This document shows, piece after piece, positions 36,506-45,554 of a DNA stretch of 64,000 nucleotides; position 1 is the first letter of the stretch; the number at the start of each line of letters is the position of its first letter. The DNA is taken from assembly GCF_001865995.1 (NCBI RefSeq), contig NZ_MLQQ01000018.1, forward strand, positions 186,001 through 250,000, given 5' to 3'. Position numbers and translations under genes: made by a program. Source of the DNA: Anaerobacillus arseniciselenatis. GTDB lineage: Bacteria > Bacillota > Bacilli > Bacillales > Anaerobacillaceae. The notes beneath the pieces were generated by a model, which did not search any database, had not been told where the DNA came from, and was given only the letters and a program-made list of their open reading frames with translations.

Positions 36506-37447
36506 TTATCCATCATTCTTTCCGCTTAAATCGCACAGTTCTTTAAAATTACAACTTTTACAGCGAAAGGAGAAAGTTTCTTCAAAATGATCTGCTGATA
36601 AAGGCTTATTTAAACTACGATCCTGAAGGTACGTTTGCATTTTGTCGCTACTATTAACGATTAAATTTCTTGCTTCGATAATGTCTTCTTCATTTAACGT
36701 GTATGTCACGGTTTTTCCTGATTGCAAATACTCATTGCGGATTTCAATACTTTCTAACGTGATGTCAAACTTATCCATTAAGTACAACGCATATAACGCC
36801 AGTTGATCACGGTCACCTTGATTTTCCTTACCTGTTTTCCAATCAACGATCACCCATTTTCCTGATAGGCGATCACGGAAAACAAAGTCAAGAACGACGT
36901 AAATTTTAATATCATCAAAATAAAAGGCTTTCAGCTCTTCAGCCTCTAAAACGTAAAGATTCTCATTCGATAAAATTTCATTGTAACTTTTACAGCTTAA
37001 TAGGTTCGTAATACAAATCTCAATTTTCTCTTTAATTTTATCGACATCGTCTGGATTTAACTCATTATTGTAGTAAATTTCATGAAGCATATTAAACTTT
37101 TTCGGTTTTTGTGCCCAATTTTCATAATGTTTTTTAGAATCTATAAACGCTTGATTTAGTTTATTTTTACATTCTTGTTTTAACTGCTGCTCGGTAAGTA
37201 ATGGCTCACCGGCTAAATGAGCTTTTAGCTGATCATGAACGATGTCGTGGATCGCTTCCCCGAGAGCTATCGGAAGGTTTTTAATATTTTTAAGGCGATA
37301 TACTTGTTTATTCTCTTCCTCGGCTTGAAGTAACCAGCCATTATGTGACAAGTAATAGTGGAAATAATATTTTTTCTTACATTCCGTAAATGTTTTATGT
37401 CTCGAGTTTGACCAAGAAAACTCAGGATACGGTTTAATTTCAAACAT
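36506..37447 (-). CDS. PD-(D/E)XK nuclease with 4-Cys (Fe-S) cluster, RecB/Cas4-like
   Basis: 313 aa. Nuclease motifs: an N-terminal SRHKTFTECKKKYYFHYY, then VVLDFVFRD and VIVDWKTGK (Asp...Asp-x-Lys), then a QLALYALYL helix. Cys23 plus C-terminal Cys296, Cys299 and Cys305 (CKSCNFKELC) match the four-Cys iron-sulfur arrangement of AddB, Cas4 and related exonucleases. No helicase, cas gene or CRISPR array is nearby, so it is a stand-alone member, probably acting on DNA ends in repair (inference). GAGGT precedes the ATG. Confidence 0.85.
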   Translation of the reverse strand: MFEIKPYPEFSWSNSRHKTFTECKKKYYFHYYLSHNGWLLQAEEENKQVYRLKNIKNLPIALGEAIHDIVHDQLKAHLAGEPLLTEQQLKQECKNKLNQAFIDSKKHYENWAQKPKKFNMLHEIYYNNELNPDDVDKIKEKIEICITNLLSCKSYNEILSNENLYVLEAEELKAFYFDDIKIYVVLDFVFRDRLSGKWVIVDWKTGKENQGDRDQLALYALYLMDKFDITLESIEIRNEYLQSGKTVTYTLNEEDIIEARNLIVNSSDKMQTYLQDRSLNKPLSADHFEETFSFRCKSCNFKELCDLSGKNDG

Positions 37448-37540
37448 ATTTTTACCTCGCTTTGAGACTATTAATCTTTGCTGCTATGATCATAGGCAGC
37501 TAATGTGCGTTACCTTGCATTTTATTGAATTTGTCCTCCA

Positions 37541-37585
37541 GGGGTGGACAAAATCGCGAAATGTCCACGGGCGGTGTCAGACACC
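37541..37585. repeat. GTGTCAGACACC / GTGGACAAA repeat at the GntR 3' end
   Basis: Inverted relative to 58187-58245: GGGTGGACAAAATCGCGAAA, TGTCCACGGGCG, then GTGTCAGACACC (37574-37585). The palindrome supplies the stop codon of the GntR gene. Confidence 0.72.
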
Positions 37586-38248
37586 AAAAAACGTGTGCCG
37601 CTTTTCTTCTAAGTTCATATACGTCATGCTCGTTTTCATATGTTGTTGAAAAAGCAATTGTAAGCGATCGATATCTTTATCTTCGAGGGCGTCAACGATT
37701 GCTTCATGCTCTAAATACCGTTGGCTATTTTCAATATTAACGTCGTAAAAGACGTCATATAGCATTAAAAATACATTAATTTGATTTAAAAGCTTATCAA
37801 TAAAATCAATTAAAAATTTGTTGCCACTAATTTTTGCTAACTCAAGGTGAAACTCTTTATTGATCGCGAGATACTCAAGGATGTCTTTGTTTTGATAAGA
37901 CTCGCGCTCCTTTTTAACGATTCGCCTTAAACGTTCAATGTCTTTTTCAGTCACATTTACTACCGCGAGTTCCGCCGTCGACTGTTCTAATTTTTTTCGA
38001 GCCACATAGGCTTGTTCAATTTCCGCTGTCGTCGGTAAAGTGACAAATGCACCCCGATTGGCGTAAATCGTCACTAGGCCTTCTTTTTCTAGTTGTAAAA
38101 TCGCATTACGAATCGGCGTACGACTGACATTTAATTTTTCAGAGATCATTTGTTCCACTAATTGCGAACCTGGAGCAATTTCCCGAGATAAAATCGCATC
38201 TTTTAACGTCTGATATACATGTTGTTTCATCGACTTTTTCGTACTCAT
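37577..38248 (-). CDS. GntR/FadR-family transcriptional regulator
   Basis: 223 aa. N-terminal winged helix (about 8-75, with SRTPIRNAILQLEKEGLV) and a C-terminal FCD-type all-helical effector domain (about 80-215) with metal-site His/Asp pattern (FHLELAKISGNKFL, HEAIVDALEDKD). It should respond to a carboxylate-type metabolite. Target genes are not evident. Its last residues (FFGV) and stop codon come from the GTGTCAGACACC repeat, so the native C-terminus may have been altered. Confidence 0.88.
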   Translation of the reverse strand: MSTKKSMKQHVYQTLKDAILSREIAPGSQLVEQMISEKLNVSRTPIRNAILQLEKEGLVTIYANRGAFVTLPTTAEIEQAYVARKKLEQSTAELAVVNVTEKDIERLRRIVKKERESYQNKDILEYLAINKEFHLELAKISGNKFLIDFIDKLLNQINVFLMLYDVFYDVNIENSQRYLEHEAIVDALEDKDIDRLQLLFQQHMKTSMTYMNLEEKRHTFFGV

Positions 38249-38300
38249 CGTAATCTCACTTTCTATAAAAATAGATTTCTTGCCATCTATACGAATTTTT

Positions 38301-38486
38301 CATACAAAACCAGCATGCGGATTTACTTGTCACCATTTAACATGTAAAAGCCCGTCGGGTCGCCTCACTACCAAACCAACAAACGAACTTCAATACAAAC
38401 CCCTTATGACGATAACCGTCACCACCAAGAAGAAAAAGGCGGGCGGAGGTCCAAACCAACTAACCACTAACCAACAAACCAACAAC
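38301..38486 (-). repeat. Composite repeat, minus-strand copy with GTTGGTTAG run
   Basis: Reading the minus strand: GTTGGTTTGTTGGTTAGTGG (38486 downward), later GTGAGGCGACCCGACGGGC, then an A module GGTGACAAG...TTTTGTATG (38344 to 38301). Same order of blocks as at 17691-17783 and 45149-45236. Confidence 0.7.
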
Positions 38487-39335
38487 TCAAGCTAATCTTT
38501 TATAACGTTGCCCTAAGATTTCATTCATATCGTGAACCGTAATAAACGCTTGTTGGTCGACTTCGCTAATATATCTTTTTAGCTTTATTAAATCTTTTCG
38601 ACCGATGATCGTCGTAATCACTTCTTTTTGCGAATCAGTAAAAGCACCTCTTGCATCATGAATCGTTGCGCCAATTTCTAATTCTTTGACGATATACTTC
38701 TTAATACTATCACTTTCCGCACTAATAATGACAACCTCTTTCTTTTCATTCACTTGTTTTAATGTGTAATCAATGACAAGGGCATTTAACATGACTCCAA
38801 AGAAGGCATACATACCGATCTCTGGTCCGAATAAAAAAATTGAAGAAAGCGCAATAAAAATATCTGCTAATAAAACGGCTTTTCCCATTTCAATCGCAAA
38901 GTATTTGTTTAAAATCATCGCAATAATATCCGTTCCACCAGTTGATGCTCCTTTAGAAAAAACAAGACCAATTCCGACCGCGGAAATACATTGTCCGATA
39001 ATTAATTGAATTAATAAGTCATCACTAATAGGACCCGACATTGGCACGAGCCATTCTAAAAACCAAACGAGAAACGATAGGGCAAAACTAGCATAAATCG
39101 TTTTAACCCCAAATTTAAAGCCTATAAAAATAAAGCCAACGATAAATAGAATAATATTAACAAAGATCATAAAAAGTCCGATTGTTAATCCTGGAATAAG
39201 TGAGTTTAATATAATTGCTAATCCGCTGACACCACCCGTTGCTAGTGTGTTAGGGGATAAGAAAAAATGTACATTAATGGCTACAAATAAAGCTCCTAAG
39301 TTTAAAAACATATATGATTTTATCGTTTCTCTCAT
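38487..39335 (-). CDS. YitT-family membrane protein (DUF161/DUF2179)
   Basis: 282 aa. Five TM segments in the N-terminal 200 residues, with SPNTLATGGVSGLAIIL and FSKGASTGGTDIIAMIL, the glycine-rich family motifs, followed by a cytosolic DUF2179 domain (about 210-280). B. subtilis has several paralogues (YitT, YpjC, YqfU, YvjA); function is unknown. The frame is open to 39443, but GAGGT lies before the ATG pair at 39341/39335, so the shorter form is chosen. Confidence 0.87.
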   Translation of the reverse strand: MRETIKSYMFLNLGALFVAINVHFFLSPNTLATGGVSGLAIILNSLIPGLTIGLFMIFVNIILFIVGFIFIGFKFGVKTIYASFALSFLVWFLEWLVPMSGPISDDLLIQLIIGQCISAVGIGLVFSKGASTGGTDIIAMILNKYFAIEMGKAVLLADIFIALSSIFLFGPEIGMYAFFGVMLNALVIDYTLKQVNEKKEVVIISAESDSIKKYIVKELEIGATIHDARGAFTDSQKEVITTIIGRKDLIKLKRYISEVDQQAFITVHDMNEILGQRYKRLA

Positions 39336-39579
39336 CGTCATTACCTCACAGTTCTGTCGTTCTTTGTTGTCGTTCAAAATTGTAGTACAATCGGAATTAT
39401 ACAAGTTTCTTAGAAGGAAGTAAATTAGAAAAACTTGGCTCATGCTAGAGTCCTGAGGCGAGCGGATATTTCAATAAGTTAAGAGAGTGGGGAGGGGCTT
39501 GCATTAAGTTAGCTAAAAAGGGTGAAATAGTCGGTTTCAATGTCGGCTTCTAATTGCCTAAAGTTATGCGCTGTCCATC

Positions 39580-39607
39580 GAAAAAGACACATAGAAGAAT
39601 CTATGTG
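39580..39607 (-). terminator. Terminator of the SRPBCC gene
   Basis: CACATAG / CTATGTG (39588-39594 / 39601-39607) followed on the minus strand by TCTTTTT. Confidence 0.8.
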
Positions 39608-39673
39608 CCCAACAGATTATTTACCCTTTAGATTCTTCGCTTGCTTTCTTAATTCGGTGCCAAATTTATTTTT

Positions 39674-40132
39674 TTACTTATTACTGACCTCACTACTATT
39701 CTCTAAAACTTCCTTCGCATTCACGACCGTTTTTTGAAACGTTTTTTCTATTTTTTTAGCCACCATTCCTAAAGCTAATTTAGATGCTCCGCCTTTTTTC
39801 TCAACGTCTGCTACCGCTTTGCGCGTAAATTTCGTGTGACCATTGACATCTTCATAAAGATGGGTAACTTCGTGATAAAACGGTTTTTCAGCGCGGCAAA
39901 TAACGTGACTATTTTCCACATATTCAATCACTTCAGCTTTTGTCTCCATTTTTTTACCTAAAGCTTGGTTCGTGATTTGGATGACAGAACCTGGCTCTTC
40001 ATATTTACCGGATACGACTTTTGCTTCAATAAGTCCTGGCTCCCATTCTGGGCGATTTTCGAGGGTTTCGAGGTAACGGAACACTTCTTTTACTGGCTTT
40101 TTAATGACAATACTATACTCTATTTTTTTCAT
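39674..40132 (-). CDS. SRPBCC-superfamily protein
   Basis: 152 aa with the START-like helix-grip pattern: KKIEYSIVIKKPVKEVFRYLETLENRPEWEP at the N-terminus in beta-alpha-alpha arrangement, and a long C-terminal helix. Members bind hydrophobic ligands or act as cyclases; the ligand is unknown. AGGTG precedes the ATG. It stands alone, divergent from htpG across two repeat copies. Confidence 0.82.
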   Translation of the reverse strand: MKKIEYSIVIKKPVKEVFRYLETLENRPEWEPGLIEAKVVSGKYEEPGSVIQITNQALGKKMETKAEVIEYVENSHVICRAEKPFYHEVTHLYEDVNGHTKFTRKAVADVEKKGGASKLALGMVAKKIEKTFQKTVVNAKEVLENSSEVSNK

Positions 40133-40157
40133 TGATCATCACACCTCACTATAAATT

Positions 40158-40278
40158 AATGAATTTCATAATTCAATATCATCGCCATTAGGTAGGTAAC
40201 TATATGTAGTTGCGTAGAGTCGATCGCAACTACATATAGTTAGATATGGCTCAATTTAGGTAATTATGAAATTCACTC
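40158..40278. repeat. ~120-bp terminal-inverted-repeat element, copy D
   Basis: ATGAATTTCATAATTCAATA at the left, GGTAATTATGAAATTCACTC at the right; the core ACTATATGTAGTTGCG is perfectly inverted as CGCAACTACATATAGT, giving a long cruciform-like structure. Confidence 0.87.
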
Positions 40279-40364
40279 AAATATTGCTGTCCATTAAAAA
40301 TGATATGATGTTGATGGCTCGTTCATGCCTGAAGAGAAAATTTCAGCATTATTTAATGACTTTC

Positions 40365-40462
40365 ATCATTTGATATTTCCTCATTTAATGTAGTTGCATT
40401 AAACTGTTCGTAAACTACATATAGTTTGCTATGCCTCATTTTTGTAATAATGAAATTCACTC
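40365..40462. repeat. Truncated ~120-bp element, copy E
   Basis: Only the core and right end remain: GTAGTTGC...GTAAACTACATATAG and GTAATAATGAAATTCACTC. It ends two bases before the -35 hexamer of htpG. Confidence 0.7.
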
Positions 40463-40464
40463 TA

Positions 40465-40493
40465 TTGACACACAAAAAAATATATGGTAAAAA
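40465..40493 (+). promoter_or_regulatory. SigA-type promoter of htpG
   Basis: TTGACA (40465-40470) and TAAAAA (40488-40493) with a 17-base spacer, the latter preceded by TGG. Predicted transcription start is within or just before the CIRCE operator. Confidence 0.7.
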
Positions 40494-40503
40494 ATTGATA
40501 GTG

Positions 40504-40530
40504 TTAGCACTCTGGTTGTTTGAGTGCTAA
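40504..40530. promoter_or_regulatory. CIRCE operator (HrcA binding site)
   Basis: TTAGCACTC-N9-GAGTGCTAA, a perfect match to the CIRCE consensus, located just downstream of the htpG promoter. HrcA repressor is expected to bind here and be released on heat shock with help from GroEL. Confidence 0.95.
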
Positions 40531-40572
40531 AGAATAAAATACATATGGTTGCGATTGAAAGGAGAGGTCTTA

Positions 40573-42450
40573 ATGGCTACAAAAACAGAATTCAAAGCAG
40601 AATCAAAACGTCTATTAGAAATGATGATCAATTCAATTTACACGCAAAAGGAAATTTTTCTGCGCGAATTAATTTCCAACTCTAGTGATGCGATTGATAA
40701 AATTTATTACAAAGCGTTAACTGATGATTCATTAACATTTGAAAAAGATAATTACTACATTAAACTTTCAGCAGACAAAGATAGTAGAACTCTCAAAATT
40801 ACTGATACAGGAATTGGGATGACGAAAGAGGAGCTTGAAACTAACCTCGGTGTCATCGCTAAAAGTGGATCACTTGCCTTTAAATCAGAAAATGAATTAA
40901 AAGATGGTCACGATATTATTGGACAATTCGGTGTTGGGTTCTATTCGGCGTTTATGGTTGCTGATGTAGTAACAGTCATTAGTAAAGCGTTAGGAAGTGA
41001 CCAAGCGTACAAATGGGAATCAGAAGGTGCTGAAGGTTACACGATTGAGCCTGTCGAAAAAGATTTTATCGGAACTGAAATCATCTTAAAAGTAAAAGAA
41101 AATAGTGAAGACGAAAACTATGATGAGTTTCTTGAAGAGCATCGTCTAAGAGGGATCATCAAAAAGTACTCAGACTTCATCCGTTACCCAATAAAAATGG
41201 ATGTGACCGTTCAACGTCCGAAAGATGACAACGAAGAAGAGCTAGAAGATGTGCAAGAAGAAGAAACGATTAATAGTATGGTGCCAATTTGGCGTAAAAA
41301 TAAAAATGAATTAACAGATGAGGATTACGAAAACTTTTATGCGGAAAAGCATTACGGGTTTGACAAGCCTCTAAAACATATTCATTTAAGTGTCGACGGG
41401 ATGATCAGATACAATTCGATTTTATACATACCAGAACAAGCACCATTTAATTTTTACACGAAAGAGTATGAAAAAGGTCTTGAGCTATACTCGAACGGCG
41501 TATTAATCATGAATAAATGCGCAGACTTACTGCCAGATTACTTTAGCTTTGTTAAAGGAATGGTTGATTCTGAAGATTTATCACTAAACATCTCAAGAGA
41601 ATTGTTGCAGCACGATCGTCAGCTGAAGGTAATTGCGAAAAACATTAAGAGTAAGATTAAATCGAACTTACTAAGCATGTTAAAAGACGAGAGAGAAAAG
41701 TACGAACAATTTTATAAATCATTCGGCACTCAATTAAAATACGGTGTTTACAGTGATTTCGGTAGCCATAAAGATGTTTTACAAGACTTACTCATGTTCT
41801 ATTCCTCTACAGAAAAGAAATTAGTAACATTAGATGAGTATGTATCTAGAATGCCAGAAGATCAAAAGTACATTTATTACGCAGCAGGTGAAAGCAACGA
41901 AAGAATTGAAAAGCTTCCACAAACAGAATTAGTTGCTGACAAAGGCTACGAAATTTTATACTTCACTGACGATGTTGATGAGTTCGCGATCAAAATGTTG
42001 ATGAACTACAAAGAAAAAGAATTCAAGTCAGTTTCAAGTGGTGACTTAGGTTTTGAAACAGAAGATCAAACGAACGAAGAAACAGAAAATGATAACAAAG
42101 AATTATTTGATTATATGAATGAAGTATTAGCGGATAAAGTAAAAAACGTTCGTGCTTCAAAGCGACTAAAATCTCACCCAGTATGTATTGCAACAGAAGG
42201 TGAAGTGACGGTCGAAATGGAAAAAATCTTGCAACAAATGCCAGATAACCAAAACGTAAAAGCCGATAAAGTGTTAGAAATTAACGCCAACCATGACGTA
42301 TTTAAATCGATTAAAGCAGCATATGAAACGGATAAAGAGAAAGTCGCGCTATATACGAAGTTATTATTCAACCAAGCACTTTTGATCGAAGGCTTACCAG
42401 TCAGCGACCCAGTTGAATTTACGAACGATATTTGCAAAATTATGGATTGA
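40573..42450 (+). CDS. htpG: Molecular chaperone HtpG (Hsp90)
   Basis: 625 aa, ATP-dependent chaperone. The GHKL ATPase domain has [41 protein letters not shown] motifs; the middle domain has the catalytic Arg region [13 protein letters not shown]; a C-terminal dimerisation domain follows. A frame opens at 40549, but GGAGAGG supports ATG 40573 ([11 protein letters not shown]). Preceded by a promoter and a perfect CIRCE, unlike B. subtilis htpG, which is CIRCE-independent. Confidence 0.96.
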   Translation: MATKTEFKAESKRLLEMMINSIYTQKEIFLRELISNSSDAIDKIYYKALTDDSLTFEKDNYYIKLSADKDSRTLKITDTGIGMTKEELETNLGVIAKSGSLAFKSENELKDGHDIIGQFGVGFYSAFMVADVVTVISKALGSDQAYKWESEGAEGYTIEPVEKDFIGTEIILKVKENSEDENYDEFLEEHRLRGIIKKYSDFIRYPIKMDVTVQRPKDDNEEELEDVQEEETINSMVPIWRKNKNELTDEDYENFYAEKHYGFDKPLKHIHLSVDGMIRYNSILYIPEQAPFNFYTKEYEKGLELYSNGVLIMNKCADLLPDYFSFVKGMVDSEDLSLNISRELLQHDRQLKVIAKNIKSKIKSNLLSMLKDEREKYEQFYKSFGTQLKYGVYSDFGSHKDVLQDLLMFYSSTEKKLVTLDEYVSRMPEDQKYIYYAAGESNERIEKLPQTELVADKGYEILYFTDDVDEFAIKMLMNYKEKEFKSVSSGDLGFETEDQTNEETENDNKELFDYMNEVLADKVKNVRASKRLKSHPVCIATEGEVTVEMEKILQQMPDNQNVKADKVLEINANHDVFKSIKAAYETDKEKVALYTKLLFNQALLIEGLPVSDPVEFTNDICKIMD

Positions 42451-42467
42451 TTTTGTAGTGAATGTGG

Positions 42468-42510
42468 AAAATACCAGAGAGGGATAATTAAATCCTTGCT
42501 GGTATTTTTA
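42468..42510 (+). terminator. Terminator of htpG
   Basis: AAAATACCAG pairs with CTGGTATTTT around a 21-base loop, followed by T-rich sequence. Confidence 0.8.
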
Positions 42511-42692
42511 TTTTTTGAAAAGTTACGAACCACTATGTGTCAGGAATAACTCAGGTTTTGGTATGGACTATGACGGGAAAGGACATGTGTACCGTTATTT
42601 TGCAAAACAGCTGTGATTCTAAGGTTGAGAGGACATACTTGTATCAATCACAAAAAAACTAAGGAAAATAAAATTTAGAAAGGATGAATGAG

Positions 42693-43118
42693 ATGAAAAC
42701 AACAATTAACTGGCAAGGTAAAATGGCTTTTTCAAGCACAACACCGTCCGGCCATGAACTAGTAATGGATGCTCCCGAAGAAGTTGGAGGAGAGAATAAA
42801 GGCGCAAGACCGACAGAGTTTCTGCTAAATGCCGTTGCTGGGTGTACAGGCATTGACATCATCTCCATTTTAACAAAAATGCGTGTCAATCCAACATCAT
42901 TTGAAATGGAAGTAGAAGGGGACCGCGCCGAGGATCACCCGAAAAAGTTCACTAAAATCCATATTCATTACTCGTTTGAGGGTGACTTACCAGAGGCTAA
43001 GGTCGCAAAAGCGATTAAATTGTCGAAAGATAAATATTGTACCGTTTCCCATTCATTAAGTGCAGAAATTACCGCCAGCTACAAAATAAATGGAATAGAA
43101 GGTAAGGAGAAAATATAG
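42693..43118 (+). CDS. OsmC/Ohr-family protein
   Basis: 141 aa. N-terminal beta half, then ARPTEFLLNAVAGCTGIDIISILTKM with the first redox Cys, and a second Cys in KYCTVSHSLS; this pair is the peroxidase site of OsmC/YhfA-type proteins, which detoxify organic peroxides. AAAGG nine bases upstream supports ATG 42693 rather than 42684. Monocistronic, in a region shared with htpG and may be stress-induced (inference). Confidence 0.88.
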   Translation: MKTTINWQGKMAFSSTTPSGHELVMDAPEEVGGENKGARPTEFLLNAVAGCTGIDIISILTKMRVNPTSFEMEVEGDRAEDHPKKFTKIHIHYSFEGDLPEAKVAKAIKLSKDKYCTVSHSLSAEITASYKINGIEGKEKI

Positions 43119-43248
43119 TCAATTTTTTACAAATTCCATATAAATTTTTCTCCATTTTCCCCTCTTTTTTTTGCTATTATATTAATAGATATCAACTGGT
43201 TATACATCTGAGGTGACTTTTGATTATTATTTGAAAAGAGGTATAAAA

Positions 43249-43626
43249 ATGGAAAAATGTTACAACAAGTTTTATTTACCGTTCAAACAATTCAGTCAGA
43301 TGTCAACACCTTAAAAGCTGATGTGAACACTCTTAAGTCTGATGTTAGCACTCTAAAAGCTGACGTGAAATCGTTAGACATTCGTGTTTCTAATTTAGAA
43401 GCGGTCAAAAGGACATTTTCTCGACCGTCAAGGTGAATCCGATGCGAAATTAGAAGCTTTAACAATGGATGTGAGCAAGTTACACGGAAAAGTTGCTAGT
43501 GTCGATGAAAAAGTTGATGTTGTAAACGAAAAAGTCGATTTCATTTATGAAGACCAACGTTCGATTAAAGAAATATTAGGTGATCATGAAGTAGCGATAC
43601 GTTCGTTAAGGCGAAGGGCAGTTTAA
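43249..43626 (+). pseudogene. Coiled-coil protein gene with two frameshifts
   Basis: GAGG and ATG 43249 give only MEKC... before a stop. Shifting by one base after the A run at 43252-43256 gives MLQQVLFTVQTIQSD and three near-repeats of LKADVNTLKSDVST. A second shift near 43410 restores HFLDRQGESDAKLEALTMDV to the stop at 43624-43626 (...SLRRRAV). The reconstructed protein would be about 125 aa, like the intact coiled-coil gene at 17223. Decayed paralogue. Confidence 0.75.
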
Positions 43627-43695
43627 TAGTAAAAGGGAAAAAGAAGTATATTCACTTCTTTTCAAGATAAAAATTAATATTATTTCTTGTGACTA

Positions 43696-43735
43696 CTATT
43701 TCATTGGTAAATCTTTCGGTTTACCAATGAAATAG
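43696..43735. repeat. Perfect 16-bp hairpin
   Basis: CTATTTCATTGGTAAA (43696-43711) and its complement (43720-43735) around an 8-base loop. No T run follows. It overlaps the end of the EAL-like remnant, whose last codons read GKPKDLPMK. Confidence 0.7.
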
Positions 43736-43845
43736 CCTTGTCCTAAACAAAGGCCTAAATTATACGCTAATTGTAAGTCAGACAAAAACGTCTTTGTCAG
43801 TAATTTAGAAGGTAGTATGTTAATAAATAAGAATCGATCTTTAAA
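43696..43845 (-). pseudogene. C-terminal remnant of an EAL-domain protein
   Basis: Minus-strand reading: FKDRFLFINILPSKLLT then DLQLAYNLGLCLGQGYFIGKP and a stop. LFINxxP and the GQGY(F/L)xGKP ending are typical for the last part of c-di-GMP phosphodiesterase EAL domains, but about 50 codons between these two motifs are missing. No start or upstream part present; a degraded fragment. Confidence 0.6.
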
Positions 43846-43869
43846 TTATTTTTTTTTGAAAATTGTTGA

Positions 43870-44193
43870 ATAGCAGAAGTTATTGAGAATATTTCAACCG
43901 TCGGACAATCGGTCGAGCAACTTGAGCAACAATCCCTTACATCGTCTATAGCAATTTTCGATGCTCACTCAGTGTCGACAACCACTTCTTCGACACATTC
44001 AGCAATCTCAGTAAAAGATCCCAAAGGAAAAACAGTCACTTTTACATTTACACCCTTCTTTAACTTCGCGTTCAAAAGGTGAACAAATAAAAGTATCAGC
44101 TTCATACGAATATGAACCATTTACACCATTACTAAATTTAACATCATTTAGCTTAACAAGTGAATATTACTCAATCGTTGAAAATAATTCATA
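43870..44193 (+). pseudogene. Remnant of a TadE/pilus-assembly-like protein, frameshifted
   Basis: One frame gives IAEVIENISTVGQSVEQLEQ, SSIAIFDAHSVST and DPKGKTVTFTFTPFF, then breaks near 44065-44075; the next frame continues TSRSKGEQIKVSASYEYEP FTPLLNL and stops at 44191-44193. A C-terminal (V/I)KVxxxYxYxPFTPL is reminiscent of TadE/TadG-like prepilins, whose N-terminal TM part is missing here. Identification is tentative. Confidence 0.45.
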
Positions 44194-44215
44194 GATATAT
44201 GGTCCATTTACTTTT

Positions 44216-45073
44216 TTAAACGATCTCCTTCTTAAAATTCACCACCTCCGACGAATCAATCATTATCATCAATGCTCCGCCATACACTTTGGCGCGAATA
44301 AGAATTGGCTGATTGTAACGATTTTTAAACGTAAAATCAGAACCATACCAACTAACGTTCGCGTCCCGGCCAGGCGGTACATAAGGGACTCTTCTACTAT
44401 GAGAATGGCGTTCTAAAATTTCAAGGCCAGCTTTGTCGGCAGCGTTAAATAAAGTGGATGAAACTTGGCAAATTCCACCACCGAAATCCCGGTACACTTT
44501 CCCTTTAATAAAAATAGGCGCAGGTAAATAGCCTTTCTCTAACGTACGTTTGCCGACGACTTCATTAAAAGAAAACACTTCACCGGGGAAAACAACATGA
44601 TTATTGATCGCTTCCACGGCTAGTGAAATGTTTTGGATGCGGGCTTTTTTTCTGCGGTTAAAATAAGTCGTAAATTGTCCGAGTCGTTTTACACGTATCG
44701 TTGCTAATAATTCGCTGTCTACCTTAGCGTATAGCGGTAATATAGGGACATTAATCGTAGTCGTGCCTTTATCAAAAAAAGTTTTATATATATCCATCGT
44801 GAATTTTTCTTTATTTAGTTTATAACCAATTTCTTCTGGGACAATCCCTCCATAATCATCAAGTTCCGCATTTTTTGGTGCTTTATAAACAGTCATATTA
44901 ATTTCTTCGACGAACTTGCGAACTTTTTCAGCATCGATTTTTTCATCACCGACGACAGAAGTTAATTCGGCACGATCCACTTCAGCAATCGTTTCATCTT
45001 CAAAAACGATCGATATTTGATTGGAGTTTGAAAAAATTTGAATGAAAAGTAAAAATATAAATGCAAATTTCAT
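44216..45073 (-). CDS. VanW-family protein, secreted
   Basis: 285 aa. Signal-peptide-like N-terminus (MKFAFIFLLFIQIF), then a YoaR-like N-terminal region and the VanW domain (about 145-275) with FPGEVFSFNEVVGKRT, GKVYRDFGGGICQVSSTLFNA and ERHSHSRRVPYVPPGRDA. VanW was found with vancomycin-resistance genes but its role is unknown. A frame opens at 45127; GAGGAGG upstream of ATG 45073 decides the start. Confidence 0.87.
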   Translation of the reverse strand: MKFAFIFLLFIQIFSNSNQISIVFEDETIAEVDRAELTSVVGDEKIDAEKVRKFVEEINMTVYKAPKNAELDDYGGIVPEEIGYKLNKEKFTMDIYKTFFDKGTTTINVPILPLYAKVDSELLATIRVKRLGQFTTYFNRRKKARIQNISLAVEAINNHVVFPGEVFSFNEVVGKRTLEKGYLPAPIFIKGKVYRDFGGGICQVSSTLFNAADKAGLEILERHSHSRRVPYVPPGRDANVSWYGSDFTFKNRYNQPILIRAKVYGGALMIMIDSSEVVNFKKEIV

Positions 45074-45148
45074 TAGACAATAATCCTCCTCATAGTTTTT
45101 AGTATGAGTAGGGAAAGGCGATTTCATGTGATGAAAGTTGGATTGTTT

Positions 45149-45441
45149 GTTGGTTAGTGGCTAGTTGTCAGGCCCCTCGCCCGACTTTTCATATTAGATG
45201 GTGGCGGCAGGCCTACCGCCATGAGGGTTTTGTATGAAAATAGGCGGATGATTTCGTGAACGAGCCTCTGAGATTCGTTAGAACTGCTCCTGCGGTTACT
45301 CGTCGCAAAGCTGCACGAAGTAAACTCTAAGATGTATCTCATGTTGTGATTGAGGTCAGTTGCTTCACAGCGAAGAGAAGGAAATCATCCGCCTTTTCCG
45401 TATTAGATGGTGACGGTATGGACGTCATGTGCGTTTTGTAT
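45149..45441. repeat. Large composite repeat (GTTGGTTAG, A, B with insertion, A)
   Basis: Blocks in order: GTTGGTTAGTGGCTAGTTG (45149 on), CCCTCGCCCGACTTTTCAT, an A module with GGTGGCGGCAGG...CCTACCGCC (45191-45236), the B stem GGCGGATGATTTC / GAAATCATCCGCC (45243-45255 / 45381-45393), and a second A module (45399-45441). The B loop carries GAACGAGCCTC and AGCGAAG but is lengthened by about 85 bases that include AAGATGTATCTCATG, also seen at 10535. Confidence 0.8.
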
Positions 45442-45480
45442 GTAATTTGCCCGAATTTCAAAATTGCCTGAAAAAAGTAA

Positions 45481-45509
45481 TTGAAAAATATTCTTTGTTA
45501 TGGTAAAAA
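45481..45509 (+). promoter_or_regulatory. Promoter of the thiamin-salvage operon
   Basis: TTGAAA (45481-45486) and TAAAAA (45504-45509), 17-base spacer, about 45 bases before the TPP aptamer. Confidence 0.55.
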
Positions 45510-45554
45510 TATAACTGTAGTAGTTCTAATTACCAAAATTTTATAACAGATATT

